Assembly: GCA_017557885.1 (NCBI GenBank)
Contig: JAFYXV010000002.1
Location: 478,088 to 542,087, forward strand
Origin: a bacterium
GTDB taxonomy: Bacteria; Auribacterota; UBA3054
Direction: 5' to 3'
DNA length: 64,000 bases
The translations under genes and the position numbers were made by a program. The notes under the pieces are model-generated. The model saw only the letters and a list, made by a program, of their open reading frames with translations, was not told the origin of the DNA and did not search any database. This document shows positions 9,095-17,422 of this stretch, one piece after another. Position 1 is the first letter of the stretch; the number at the start of each line of letters is the position of its first letter.

Positions 9095-9736
9095 TTATTC
9101 CGGCTTGAAGGTGTTTTTGTTTTCCGCCCACCACTTCTTCCATTCCTCGGCGGTCTCGAAATTGGCGTCCGTATAAAAGCCGAGGTTGAAGATGGCGTTC
9201 TCCCTGACGTCGTCAAATTGGCTGTCCAGGCAGTCGATAAGGACCTGGAACTTGCGGCGGCTCTCCACGTAATCCGCGATGGTGGTCATGGCGGAATCCC
9301 TGACGTCCTCGTTGGGATCGTTCAGAAGCGGGATCATATCGTCCAGCATGAAAGCCACGCCGGCGTAATCTTCCAGGGCCATCAGAGCCTGCTCCCGCAG
9401 GTAGGCGTCGTCGCTTTTCAGCATCTTGCGGAAAGCCGCCCGGACTGACGGGCCCCTGGTTGTGGTCTTGCTCAGAAAGGTGGCGTACTGGGCCAGAACG
9501 ACGTTGTTGGTCTCGTTGGCGCACTGCTTCAGAAGAGCGTCCACATCCGTGTTGGAGGTTGATCTCACGATGGCTTCTATCTGCTGGGGGTCGAAGATGG
9601 GAGTCGAAAATTCGTTTTTCCCGGCCGCTTTGGCGGCGTTCGCCCCGTCCTGCCCTTCCGCTTCTTTTTTCTCACAGCCGCAAACGGCCAGCCCGAAGGT
9701 CAGAAGGCATAAGATCAATGCTTGCGAAGATGACAT
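9095..9736 (-). CDS. HEAT-repeat lipoprotein
   Basis: A 213-residue protein with a signal peptide and a Cys-rich lipobox (LAVCGC, probably Cys21). The mature part after a Glu/Ala linker contains helical repeats of HEAT type: LREQALMALEDYA, EDVRDSAMTTIADYV and DDVRENAIFNLGFY share the D-V-R-x-x-A-x-x-x-L pattern at ~37-residue spacing. Such repeats usually mediate protein binding. It converges with rlmN (6 bp between stops) and is transcribed from its own extended -10 (9773-9781, minus strand). Function is unknown. Confidence 0.75.
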   Translation of the reverse strand: MSSSQALILCLLTFGLAVCGCEKKEAEGQDGANAAKAAGKNEFSTPIFDPQQIEAIVRSTSNTDVDALLKQCANETNNVVLAQYATFLSKTTTRGPSVRAAFRKMLKSDDAYLREQALMALEDYAGVAFMLDDMIPLLNDPNEDVRDSAMTTIADYVESRRKFQVLIDCLDSQFDDVRENAIFNLGFYTDANFETAEEWKKWWAENKNTFKPE

Positions 9737-9772
9737 AAAGAGTCCTCAAAAATAAGATTAAAAGTTCAATAG

Positions 9773-9781
9773 ATTTTAGCA
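9773..9781 (-). promoter_or_regulatory. Extended -10 of the HEAT lipoprotein gene
   Basis: TGCTAAAAT on the minus strand, 37 bp before the start codon. The -35 region is weak (T-rich). Confidence 0.55.
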
Positions 9782-9862
9782 TAAAAAAGCTCCTGGAAAA
9801 AAGGCGTGAAAAGCGAAGCGCCAAGTCTCTCCGGCCTTTCCGGCGGAGGCCTTCCTAAGTGT

Positions 9863-9890
9863 TTGTTTTTGCTTGTCTTTATGGTATAAT
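9863..9890 (+). promoter_or_regulatory. Promoter of the zinc-ribbon protein gene
   Basis: TTGTTT (9863-9868) and TATAAT (9885-9890) are 16 bp apart, with TGG making an extended -10 (TGGTATAAT). The start codon is 39 bp downstream. Confidence 0.7.
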
Positions 9891-9928
9891 CTAAAATTAT
9901 TCTGAGAATTATACTAGAGGTAAAACCA

Positions 9929-10570
9929 ATGTCCACATTCTTCGATCAAGAAAACACGTGCGCGGTCTGCGGCGCGACAAGCAGCTATACCTGCATCGGC
10001 AGCACCAACAGCTTTGGCGCGCCGGATCTGGATCTGCGTCCGCCTCCGATGCAAAGAGACACTATGTTCGCCTGGATCCAAGCCTGCCCCGCATGCGGCT
10101 ACGTCGCCGACAATGTGTCCGACCAGACCAAAGTGACCAAAGAATGGCTGCAGTCGAAAAGCTACCAGACCTGCGACGGTATCGCTTTCCGCTCCGAGCT
10201 GGCCGTAAACTTCTACAGGCGGCATTTGATCTGCCTGGAAGAGGGGAATCCGGAAAATGCTTTCTACGCTGTCCTTTACGCGGCCTGGTCCTGCGACGAC
10301 ACGGGGGACGACGAAAACGCCCGGATCTGCCGAAAACTGGCGGCCTCGATGGCGGTGAAGCTTATAGAGGGCGGGGAAGTCAACAAGGAAAATCTTCTGC
10401 TGATCAGAGCGGACTTGATGCGCAGGGCGGGGATGTTCGACGAGCTGATCGAGCAGTACTCTTCCGTCAGTTTCCAGAATGAATTGTTGAGCAAAATACT
10501 GAATTTTCAAATCGCAAAAGCAAAAAAGAAAGATACCGCCTGCTATAACGTCCAGAGCGTGACGGGCTGA
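9929..10570 (+). CDS. Zinc-ribbon protein, DUF2225-like
   Basis: A 213-residue cytoplasmic protein with an N-terminal CxxC (CAVCG, residues ~11-15) and a second one (CPACGYVAD, ~53-61) that together could form a zinc ribbon. The rest is helical and tetratricopeptide-like (NPENAFYAVLYAAWSCDD, ARICRKLAASMAVKLIEGG, ADLMRRAGMFDELIEQY). This order, a split zinc knuckle followed by helical repeats, matches DUF2225-type proteins of unknown function. It has its own promoter and precedes argF by 40 bp. The assignment rests on architecture alone. Confidence 0.6.
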   Translation: MSTFFDQENTCAVCGATSSYTCIGSTNSFGAPDLDLRPPPMQRDTMFAWIQACPACGYVADNVSDQTKVTKEWLQSKSYQTCDGIAFRSELAVNFYRRHLICLEEGNPENAFYAVLYAAWSCDDTGDDENARICRKLAASMAVKLIEGGEVNKENLLLIRADLMRRAGMFDELIEQYSSVSFQNELLSKILNFQIAKAKKKDTACYNVQSVTG

Positions 10571-10610
10571 TGAATTGTTCAAGGCAAAGCCAAATAAGGA
10601 GAATTATTTT

Positions 10611-11546
10611 ATGGCAAATTACACTAATTTGCTTCGCATGACAGACCTTAGCCCCGAAACCCTTCGGAAGATCCTGAAGGTTTCCGCGGCGCTGAAAAAA
10701 GAACCGGAAAACACGCTGCTCAAAGGCGAAACTTTGGCTTTGATCTTCGAGAAGCCCAGCCTCCGCACGCGCGTGAGCTTCCAGCTGGCCGCCGAGGAAA
10801 TGGGCGGCCGCGCTTTGGTCCTGCGTCCGGATGAGATCAAAATGGGCGTCAGGGAAGCGGTCAAAGACATCGCCCGCTATCTTTCCCGCAACGTCACCAT
10901 TGCCGCCATGCGCGTCTTTTCCCACAATACGCTGGTCGAATTCGCCAAATACGCCTCCATTCCCGTGGTCAACGCTTTGTGCGACGAGGAGCACCCCTGC
11001 CAGGCCTTCGCCGATCTTCTGACCATTGAGGAATGCTTCGGAAAAATCAAAGGCGTCAACATCACCTACCTGGGCGACGGCAACAACGTTTGCTGCAGCC
11101 TGATGTTCGGCGCCGCCATGACCGGAGCCAACATGACCGTGGGCTGCCCCAGGGGCTACGAGCCTCCCGAAGACGTCGTGAAAAAAGTCTTGGAATACGC
11201 AGCTGAAAGCGGATCCTCGATAAAGATAATAAACGATCCCAAAGCCGCCGCCGCCGGAGCCGACGTCCTCTACACGGACGTCTGGGTCAGCATGGGCCAG
11301 GAGGAGGAAAAAGCCAAACGCATGAAAGATTTCGAAGGATTCTGCCTGGACGACGAATGTTTGAAGAGAGCCTCCGCAAACGCCATAGTGCTGCACTGCC
11401 TCCCCGCTCACCGCGGCGAAGAGATCACTGATTCCGTCATCGAGAGCGCCGGCTCCCGCGTCTTCCAGGAGGCGGAGAACCGCCGCCACGTGGAGAAAGC
11501 GGCGCTTTTGTTCGCCCTCGGCAAACTCGACCAGGTGAAGTGCTGA
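10611..11546 (+). CDS. argF: Ornithine carbamoyltransferase
   Basis: Makes citrulline from ornithine and carbamoyl phosphate in arginine synthesis, or runs in reverse in the deiminase pathway. The carbamoyl-phosphate loop SLRTR (residues ~49-53), HPCQA, the ornithine-binding SMGQE and the Cys loop HCLPAHRG identify an OTCase rather than an aspartate enzyme. The start is set at 10611 because AAGGAG lies 9 bp upstream and MANYTNLLRMTDL is the usual N-terminus; an upstream in-frame ATG at 10575 has no ribosome site. The exopolysaccharide genes begin 4 bp after its stop. Confidence 0.93.
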   Translation: MANYTNLLRMTDLSPETLRKILKVSAALKKEPENTLLKGETLALIFEKPSLRTRVSFQLAAEEMGGRALVLRPDEIKMGVREAVKDIARYLSRNVTIAAMRVFSHNTLVEFAKYASIPVVNALCDEEHPCQAFADLLTIEECFGKIKGVNITYLGDGNNVCCSLMFGAAMTGANMTVGCPRGYEPPEDVVKKVLEYAAESGSSIKIINDPKAAAAGADVLYTDVWVSMGQEEEKAKRMKDFEGFCLDDECLKRASANAIVLHCLPAHRGEEITDSVIESAGSRVFQEAENRRHVEKAALLFALGKLDQVKC

Positions 11547-11550
11547 TCCT

Positions 11551-12357
11551 ATGGCGTTCTGGAATTTCTGGCATAAAAAGAAAGAAGCGGAGGGGCAGGA
11601 GCAGATCTTCCCCAAAGTGGACCTTCACGCCCACATCCTGCCCGACGTGGACGACGGCAGCAGGGACGAGGCCATGACGCTGGAAATGATGGAAGCGGCT
11701 TTGAAAGCCCGCGTGGTGCACATCAACGCCACGGCCCACCACAGGAACAACCTTAGCCCGGAGATCGACGTGATCCGCCAAGCCTTCTCCAAGGCCAAAG
11801 AGCTCAGGGATAATAATCTTCTTCCCCTTTCCCTCTCCTGCTCCCTGGAGACGGAATTCTATCCGGAAGTCGAGACGCTTTTCAAAGACTGCCGCGTTTC
11901 CCTCACGGGCAAAAACGGCAAGTACGCCCTCGTGGAGTTCACCTCCGACGTCAACCAGCAGGCCGCCGTGGCGGCGGTCTTCCAGCTTTCCCTGGCCGGG
12001 TTCCGGCCGGTGGTGGTCCATCCCGAGCGCTTTTATTTCGTGCAGCGCCATCCGGAAGCCGCCGGGGAGATGCAGAGCCGCGGCGCCCTCATCATGCCCA
12101 ACGCCACCAGTTTCGTCGGCCACTACGGCCAGGTCGCCAGGGAAACGGCGGAAAGCATCTTGAAAAACGGCGCGGCCGACGCCCTCAGTTCCGACGCCCA
12201 CCGTCCGGATTATTACGAACAGTACGCCGCCGGCTGCCGCTGGGTGGCGAAAAAATACGGGGAAAACACGCTTGTTGACCTGACCTGGAAAACGCCCTGC
12301 CGGATCCTTGGCTACGAACCGGAGACCGAGCGGGACGATTTCGATCCTTTCCTTTGA
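11551..12357 (+). CDS. CpsB/CapC-type tyrosine-protein phosphatase (PHP)
   Basis: A metal-dependent PHP-fold phosphatase of the CpsB/YwqE family that dephosphorylates the tyrosine-rich tail of its partner autokinase and so tunes polysaccharide export. The N-terminal metal site DLHAHILPDVDDGS (His26, His28) is diagnostic, and later His ligands appear at TAHH, HPERF and SSDAHRP. Length 268 fits. The gene lies directly before a BY-kinase with a Tyr-rich tail, the expected enzyme-substrate pair. CpsB-type phosphatases are best known from Firmicutes; Proteobacteria usually pair the kinase with a Wzb-type phosphatase. Confidence 0.88.
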   Translation: MAFWNFWHKKKEAEGQEQIFPKVDLHAHILPDVDDGSRDEAMTLEMMEAALKARVVHINATAHHRNNLSPEIDVIRQAFSKAKELRDNNLLPLSLSCSLETEFYPEVETLFKDCRVSLTGKNGKYALVEFTSDVNQQAAVAAVFQLSLAGFRPVVVHPERFYFVQRHPEAAGEMQSRGALIMPNATSFVGHYGQVARETAESILKNGAADALSSDAHRPDYYEQYAAGCRWVAKKYGENTLVDLTWKTPCRILGYEPETERDDFDPFL

Positions 12358-12396
12358 TAATAAATCTCAACATCAATAACCAAAACGGTACGCAAC

Positions 12397-14442
12397 ATGA
12401 ACGAACAGACAAACTGGGAAGCCAAAACGGAAGAGCGGGACATTCGCTATTATTTTGAAGTTTTGACCAAATACGCTCCCCTGATCTTCATCATCACCGT
12501 CATCACCACGGGCCTGGCCATCGCCATCACCTTGAACATGCACAAGGTCTATCAGGGAAAAGTTCTCCTGTGCATCGAACCCCAGGACAACACGATCATC
12601 GACAACGTCAGGGTCAGCGACCAGCGCGCCTACGCCTTGAGGCAGACGCAGATCCAGATGTTCTACAGCCGCAACCTGATCAAGATGACCCTGGACACTC
12701 TGCGCACCAACTCCCTTCTGTCCTTCACCATTCCCAACCGCAAGGCCACGGAAGCCCAGCTCATCACGGCCTTCTCGAAAAAGATCTCGCTGAAATCCGA
12801 GATGCGCACGGACCTGGTCTGGCTCTACGTGGAGGACGAGGACAAAAGGCGCGCCAGCGCGTACTGCAACACCCTGGCGGAAACTTACATTCGCTTCTCC
12901 GTGCAGCGCCGCATGGCGGTTATGCAGCTTTACTACAAGCAGATGAACGACAACGCCAACGCCAAGAAAGCCGAGCTGATCGCGGAGGAGCAGGCCCTTC
13001 TGGAATACAAGAGCACCAACAACTACCAGAACGTCCCCGGACACATCGAGCTTCTGAATTCGGAGATCGCGGAGCTTCAGCACGTGCTGCAGAACAACCT
13101 TGTGAAGCTTGACGACCAGAGCCTCTCGGAGACCGAAAAATTCACTATAGGCGACGAAAACGCCAAGATCAACCGGGACATACTGCACAAGCGCTCCACC
13201 ATCATCGCCCTGGACGAGATCGTGAAAAACGTCAAAGTCCGGGAGATGCAGCTGGAGTCCACCCGCAGCCAATACAGGGATCTGCTGGCCCTGGTCTCGA
13301 AGTTCGCCCTGGGCAGCAATATGGAAAACTACAACGTGCGCATCGTGGACTATTCGGAGGTGCCCACCTCGCCCATCAAGCCCAACGCCATCAACAACCT
13401 CATCATGGGGTTTGTCATCGGCTTGGTGCTGGGCCTCGGCCTGACCTTCTTCCTGGAATATTGGGACGACACCCTGAAGACTCCGGACGATGTGGAGCGC
13501 TTCCTGCACATGCCCGTTCTGGGCACGGTCCCCAAGATGGCCAAGTCCAACAACGTCCAGGATCTGGAAAGGATCGTGGAATTCTATCCCAAGAGCATCA
13601 TCACGGAAAGCTACCAGTCCATCAGGACGAACATTCTTTTCTCTTCGCCCAAGCCGATCAAAGTCATGGTCATCACCAGTTCGGCCATGAGCGAAGGTAA
13701 GACCACCACCGCGGCCAACGTGGCGGAGGTCATGGCGGCCGCCGGCGACAAAGTCCTTTTGATCGACGCCGACATGCGCCGTCCCCGCGTCCACAAGATC
13801 TTCGGCGAAGACAACGACGGCGGCCTTTCCGCCTACCTGGTGGGCATGAAGGAGGTCGGCGATCTGGTCAGGAAGACCACCATGCTGAACCTCAACATCA
13901 TCAACTCCGGCCACACGCCGCCGGTGCCGGTGGAGCTCCTGAACTCCCCGAGGCTGGGCGAGCTGGTCAAATGGGCCAGGGACAACTACGACCGCGTCAT
14001 CATCGACGCTCCGCCCTACATGGTGGTGACGGACAGCGCCATCATCGCCCAGCACACGGACGCCGCGCTGCTTGTGGCCAACGGCGACAGAACGCCCAGG
14101 GAGCAGGTCAAGAACTGCCTTGCCCAGCTCAAGAAGATCAACGTCAACGTCCTGGGCATCATATTGAACAACGTGGATATCTCCAGAGGCGGTTATTACC
14201 GCTACGGCTACACCTACTCTTACTACCGCTCTTACAGGGCCTACAGAAGCTCCTACAGGAGCGCCTACCGAAGCGCCTACAAGAGCAGTGAAAGCAGCAA
14301 ATCCGACAAGGAGCCCAAGACGGCCGCCGCCAACCCGGCCGACAACCGCCGCAAGGCCCTGGAAGCCTACGAGAAACTGCTGAAAGAAAGAGAAAAGGCA
14401 AACGCGGAAAAAGATAATAAAGACAAAGAAGCCCAAAGCTAA
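12397..14442 (+). CDS. Wzz/Wzc-like chain-length protein and tyrosine autokinase
   Basis: Inner-membrane polysaccharide co-polymerase fused to a bacterial tyrosine kinase. A first membrane helix lies near residues 27-45, a long coiled periplasmic part follows, and a second helix lies at ~330-350 with the proline-rich Wzz motif PTSPIKPNA before it. The cytoplasmic kinase has Walker A SSAMSEGKTTTA (~427-438), Walker A' LLIDADMRRPR (~452-462) and Walker B VIIDAPP (~532-538). The tail (~598-630) is packed with Tyr (YYRYGY, YSYYRSY, YRSAY), the autophosphorylation cluster. A Lys/Glu-rich end follows. Its partner phosphatase is the preceding gene. Confidence 0.92.
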   Translation: MNEQTNWEAKTEERDIRYYFEVLTKYAPLIFIITVITTGLAIAITLNMHKVYQGKVLLCIEPQDNTIIDNVRVSDQRAYALRQTQIQMFYSRNLIKMTLDTLRTNSLLSFTIPNRKATEAQLITAFSKKISLKSEMRTDLVWLYVEDEDKRRASAYCNTLAETYIRFSVQRRMAVMQLYYKQMNDNANAKKAELIAEEQALLEYKSTNNYQNVPGHIELLNSEIAELQHVLQNNLVKLDDQSLSETEKFTIGDENAKINRDILHKRSTIIALDEIVKNVKVREMQLESTRSQYRDLLALVSKFALGSNMENYNVRIVDYSEVPTSPIKPNAINNLIMGFVIGLVLGLGLTFFLEYWDDTLKTPDDVERFLHMPVLGTVPKMAKSNNVQDLERIVEFYPKSIITESYQSIRTNILFSSPKPIKVMVITSSAMSEGKTTTAANVAEVMAAAGDKVLLIDADMRRPRVHKIFGEDNDGGLSAYLVGMKEVGDLVRKTTMLNLNIINSGHTPPVPVELLNSPRLGELVKWARDNYDRVIIDAPPYMVVTDSAIIAQHTDAALLVANGDRTPREQVKNCLAQLKKINVNVLGIILNNVDISRGGYYRYGYTYSYYRSYRAYRSSYRSAYRSAYKSSESSKSDKEPKTAAANPADNRRKALEAYEKLLKEREKANAEKDNKDKEAQS

Positions 14443-14453
14443 GGAGGCCTCAC

Positions 14454-16064
14454 ATGTCGGACAAGAGCCGCACAATCTGCTTCAGCAGCATCCTGGCGAT
14501 ACTGGTCGCGTCCCTGCCCTGCGCCTATTTCCTGCTTTTCCAGGAATACGTAAGGCTGGCCGTGCTGGGTCTTCTCATCTTCGCCCTGCTCCTGTATTAC
14601 AAGGGTGAGTTCGCCAAAGCCTACTGGCGGCGGGCTCTCCTGGGGCTGAGCGTCGTGTACGCCATCTACGCCTGCGACCCTCTGACGGCGGGCAGTTTCG
14701 ATCCCGCGAAGGAGACGGCGGTCTTCTATTACGTTTACGCCGTCCTGATCTGCCTGGCGCTTCTCATCGATTTTCTCATGATGATCACGAATTTCTTCGT
14801 CAAGCGTCAGCAAGCCAAAAATTTTCTCAAATCCATTTCCATCACGGAATGGTGCGTTTACCTGGTGCTTCTGAACGGGTTCATGTTTTTGGCGATCACC
14901 GAGGCCTTCGGCATGCTGAGATCCGGCAGCGGCCTCTTCTATTCCGCCCTGACCTGCTTCAAGCCCTTGGCCGCAGTCATTCTCTTTTTCCTGATAACCA
15001 GGTTCTGCGCGCCCAGCGACCACGAGGAGCATGAGAAGGCTTCGGCCGGCGCCAAATCCTCCCTGAAGCTGCATTACAATCTGCTGGCGATCTTCTTCAT
15101 CGGCTTCGTCTTTTACTCCGTGGTCTTCGGCGGCGCCAAGATCGGCATCGCCGTCAGCAAGACCCGCTTCGTGACCAGGGACGCCAACAGGCTCAAAGCA
15201 AAAGGCCAGGACGCCTACGGCGCCGTCATGCGCGCTTTTTCTCTCTGCGACGACGAAGCCGCCAAGATCTATGACCTGGGATACCTGGCCGGCAAAAAGG
15301 AATACGAGGCCCAGGCGGCTCTTGCGGGAGACGACTTCAAAAGACGCCAGGTGGAAAAGGAGGCCCTCATAGGCGCCCTCATAGGCCAGACTCAAGACTT
15401 TTTGGCCGCTTTCTACGCGGACTCCCTGGACCCCTCCTACCGCTTCGCGACTCACACGGTCACCCAGCACATCCAAAGGTTGATGAAGAGCGCCCAGCAG
15501 AACAGTTATCTGCTTTACTTCCTCTCCCGGTTGAACGCCATGGCCGGCAACCAGGTCATCGCCCGCAATTATCTTCAGACCTTCGGCTTCAACTATCCCG
15601 ACCACCCCAGCGTGGCTTTCCTGACCAGCACTTTCTCCAGCTCCGCCGACAAGGTCTACACCCTGCCCTGCGCCTACTGGCTGGTCCCCAGGGAGGACGC
15701 CGCGGTGGAAAGGACCAGCGAGGAGATCGTCATGCTCAACGGCCGCAGCACCGCCGGCTATCTCTGGCTGCCCCCCGGAAAATATTCCTTCACGCTTTAC
15801 GCCAGGGACGAGGGCGCCGACCATGAGAAAGCCAAGGAGATGAATTTCGACCCGGCCTGCAAAGCGGAGATCTGGGTCGGCGACGAATCCTCCGCCCTCC
15901 GGGTCATCTCGGAAGACCGCAAGTTCCAGCCCTACGAGATGGAGTTCAACGTCAAGAATTCGCCCGAGCTCTTCACCCTGCGCTTCACCAACGACCGCGA
16001 CGAGGGCAAGGGCCTTGACCGCAATCTCGGATTGCAAAAACTGGAGATCAGATGCGTTCAGTAG
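14454..16064 (+). CDS. Polytopic membrane protein with C-terminal beta domain, EPS locus
   Basis: I do not recognise this 536-residue protein. The N-terminal ~230 residues contain about six to seven hydrophobic helices (for example ILAILVASLPCAYFLLF and IFFIGFVFYSVVF). A helical soluble region follows (~240-400, including an asparagine/tyrosine-rich TPR-like stretch), then a beta-rich C-terminus with GYLWLPPGKYSFTLYARDEG and EIWVGDESSALRV, resembling a carbohydrate-binding sandwich. A GGAGG-like site precedes the ATG. Its 3' end overlaps the next gene by 13 bp. The position suggests a role in polymer assembly or modification, but this is inference from context. Confidence 0.7.
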   Translation: MSDKSRTICFSSILAILVASLPCAYFLLFQEYVRLAVLGLLIFALLLYYKGEFAKAYWRRALLGLSVVYAIYACDPLTAGSFDPAKETAVFYYVYAVLICLALLIDFLMMITNFFVKRQQAKNFLKSISITEWCVYLVLLNGFMFLAITEAFGMLRSGSGLFYSALTCFKPLAAVILFFLITRFCAPSDHEEHEKASAGAKSSLKLHYNLLAIFFIGFVFYSVVFGGAKIGIAVSKTRFVTRDANRLKAKGQDAYGAVMRAFSLCDDEAAKIYDLGYLAGKKEYEAQAALAGDDFKRRQVEKEALIGALIGQTQDFLAAFYADSLDPSYRFATHTVTQHIQRLMKSAQQNSYLLYFLSRLNAMAGNQVIARNYLQTFGFNYPDHPSVAFLTSTFSSSADKVYTLPCAYWLVPREDAAVERTSEEIVMLNGRSTAGYLWLPPGKYSFTLYARDEGADHEKAKEMNFDPACKAEIWVGDESSALRVISEDRKFQPYEMEFNVKNSPELFTLRFTNDRDEGKGLDRNLGLQKLEIRCVQ

Positions 16065-17422
16065 GTTGGAAAACTTATCTTCTGATCTTTCTGGCCGTGC
16101 TCTGCGCGCTCCTGGCCTTCTGGCGCTGCTATTCCGGGCGCTTCCAGCCGGTCACGCCCACCATGCTCATCAACAGCGGCCTTTCCATCCCCTACGCCGC
16201 GGAGCAGGATCTGCTTTCCGTCACCCGCTGCTGCCTTGAGCATTCCGCCTCCTGGGTGGAGCAGCTGGTCTTCTACGGCATGCATCACGACGACGCCCTG
16301 CCCGATTCCAAAGGCGTTTATTTCGTTTACGCCCTCGGCGCGGCCCTGGCCTGCCTGATGGCTTTCCGCGTCGGCTCCTCCTGCGTCAACATCTACGTGG
16401 GATTGGGATCGGCGTTCCTTCTGGCCTGCATGCCGCTGCAGAACTGGGCCAACTGCGCTTTCACCGCCGCGCTGGTCCTCTTCAACTGGGACAGGCTCCT
16501 GTCCGCGCTGAAATTCAACACCTATCTGACCTGGACCCTTTATTTCCTGTCCGCCATAATGATGCTCTTCAACTGTTTCTTCACGGAGACGGTTCTGCTG
16601 CAGTGGTGGTTCGGGGCCCAGCTTCTGTCGCTGGTCATAAGGTATCTTATGATCCCGCGCCATCACAGGTCGCCCCATTATCTCTCCTCGGACATCAAGC
16701 CCCGGGTCTTCGTCAGAGGGGAAAGCAGCCTGAGGGAAGTCTATGTTTTCCTGGGCGTCGTCATCACCGCCTGGATAACCGTTACGACGCTCTCCCTGAT
16801 GATCTCCTCCTTCCTGGCCCAGAACAATCTCAGGATCAGCGCCTTCTTCAAGATCGTCCTCTGGTCCACCGTCGTCATTGTGACGCTGGCGGTCGTTTAC
16901 ATCCTCATGCCCAACCACGCCGACCTGAAGGAAAAGTTCGGAAAATACTTCAAGCGCATGACGGTCAGGATCTTCGACCAAAGCCCGGAAACGACCTTCT
17001 TCCATTTGAGAGTTCCCCAGATGGGCTTGGCGCTGGGCGTTTACGCTTTGGCCATCATGGCCTTTGCGCCTTTCGTTTTGAAGATCTACGGCATGCAGAT
17101 GCGCTTCTTCGTCTCCTCCGGGCTGAGCGCTTTTCTGACTTTCGCCGACGACCTTTCGCCCTTGGAAAAAGCCGCGCCCTTCTTCCCCTTCCTCCTGGCG
17201 CTTCTGACTTTCACGCTCCACAAGCTCGGCAAACTGCGCTCCCAGGACAGCTGCGGCATTCTTTCCGTCTGCTGCTTCTCGGTGCTTTTCCTGCTGCAGC
17301 AGCGCTACGCGGCCATCTCCGCGCCTTTCTACGTCATCTGCACCCTGGCTTTTCCCTACATCGCGCTGCGCCTGGCCTTCGGATATCCCAAGAGCGAGCA
17401 AAAGGAGGCTCAGCATGCCTAG
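16052..17422 (+). CDS. Polytopic membrane protein, EPS locus
   Basis: An unrecognised 456-residue protein with about ten predicted helices, beginning LLIFLAVLCALLAFW and including WITVTTLSLMISSFLA, VVIVTLAVVYILM and MGLALGVYALAIMAFAPFVL. No glycosyltransferase or flippase motif is seen. It starts inside the preceding gene (13-bp overlap) and ends inside the next (8 bp), so the three are translationally coupled. Since the cluster lacks an obvious Wzx flippase, this or the preceding protein is a candidate for that step, but nothing in the sequence proves it. Confidence 0.65.
   Translation: MRSVGWKTYLLIFLAVLCALLAFWRCYSGRFQPVTPTMLINSGLSIPYAAEQDLLSVTRCCLEHSASWVEQLVFYGMHHDDALPDSKGVYFVYALGAALACLMAFRVGSSCVNIYVGLGSAFLLACMPLQNWANCAFTAALVLFNWDRLLSALKFNTYLTWTLYFLSAIMMLFNCFFTETVLLQWWFGAQLLSLVIRYLMIPRHHRSPHYLSSDIKPRVFVRGESSLREVYVFLGVVITAWITVTTLSLMISSFLAQNNLRISAFFKIVLWSTVVIVTLAVVYILMPNHADLKEKFGKYFKRMTVRIFDQSPETTFFHLRVPQMGLALGVYALAIMAFAPFVLKIYGMQMRFFVSSGLSAFLTFADDLSPLEKAAPFFPFLLALLTFTLHKLGKLRSQDSCGILSVCCFSVLFLLQQRYAAISAPFYVICTLAFPYIALRLAFGYPKSEQKEAQHA

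Noticed and set aside
12373-14475. A 700-residue antisense ORF opposite the Wzc-like kinase
   Set aside because: It lies entirely on the complementary strand of a well-supported gene and has the Gly/Asp/Val-rich composition of a GC-rich shadow frame, with no motif or ribosome site.
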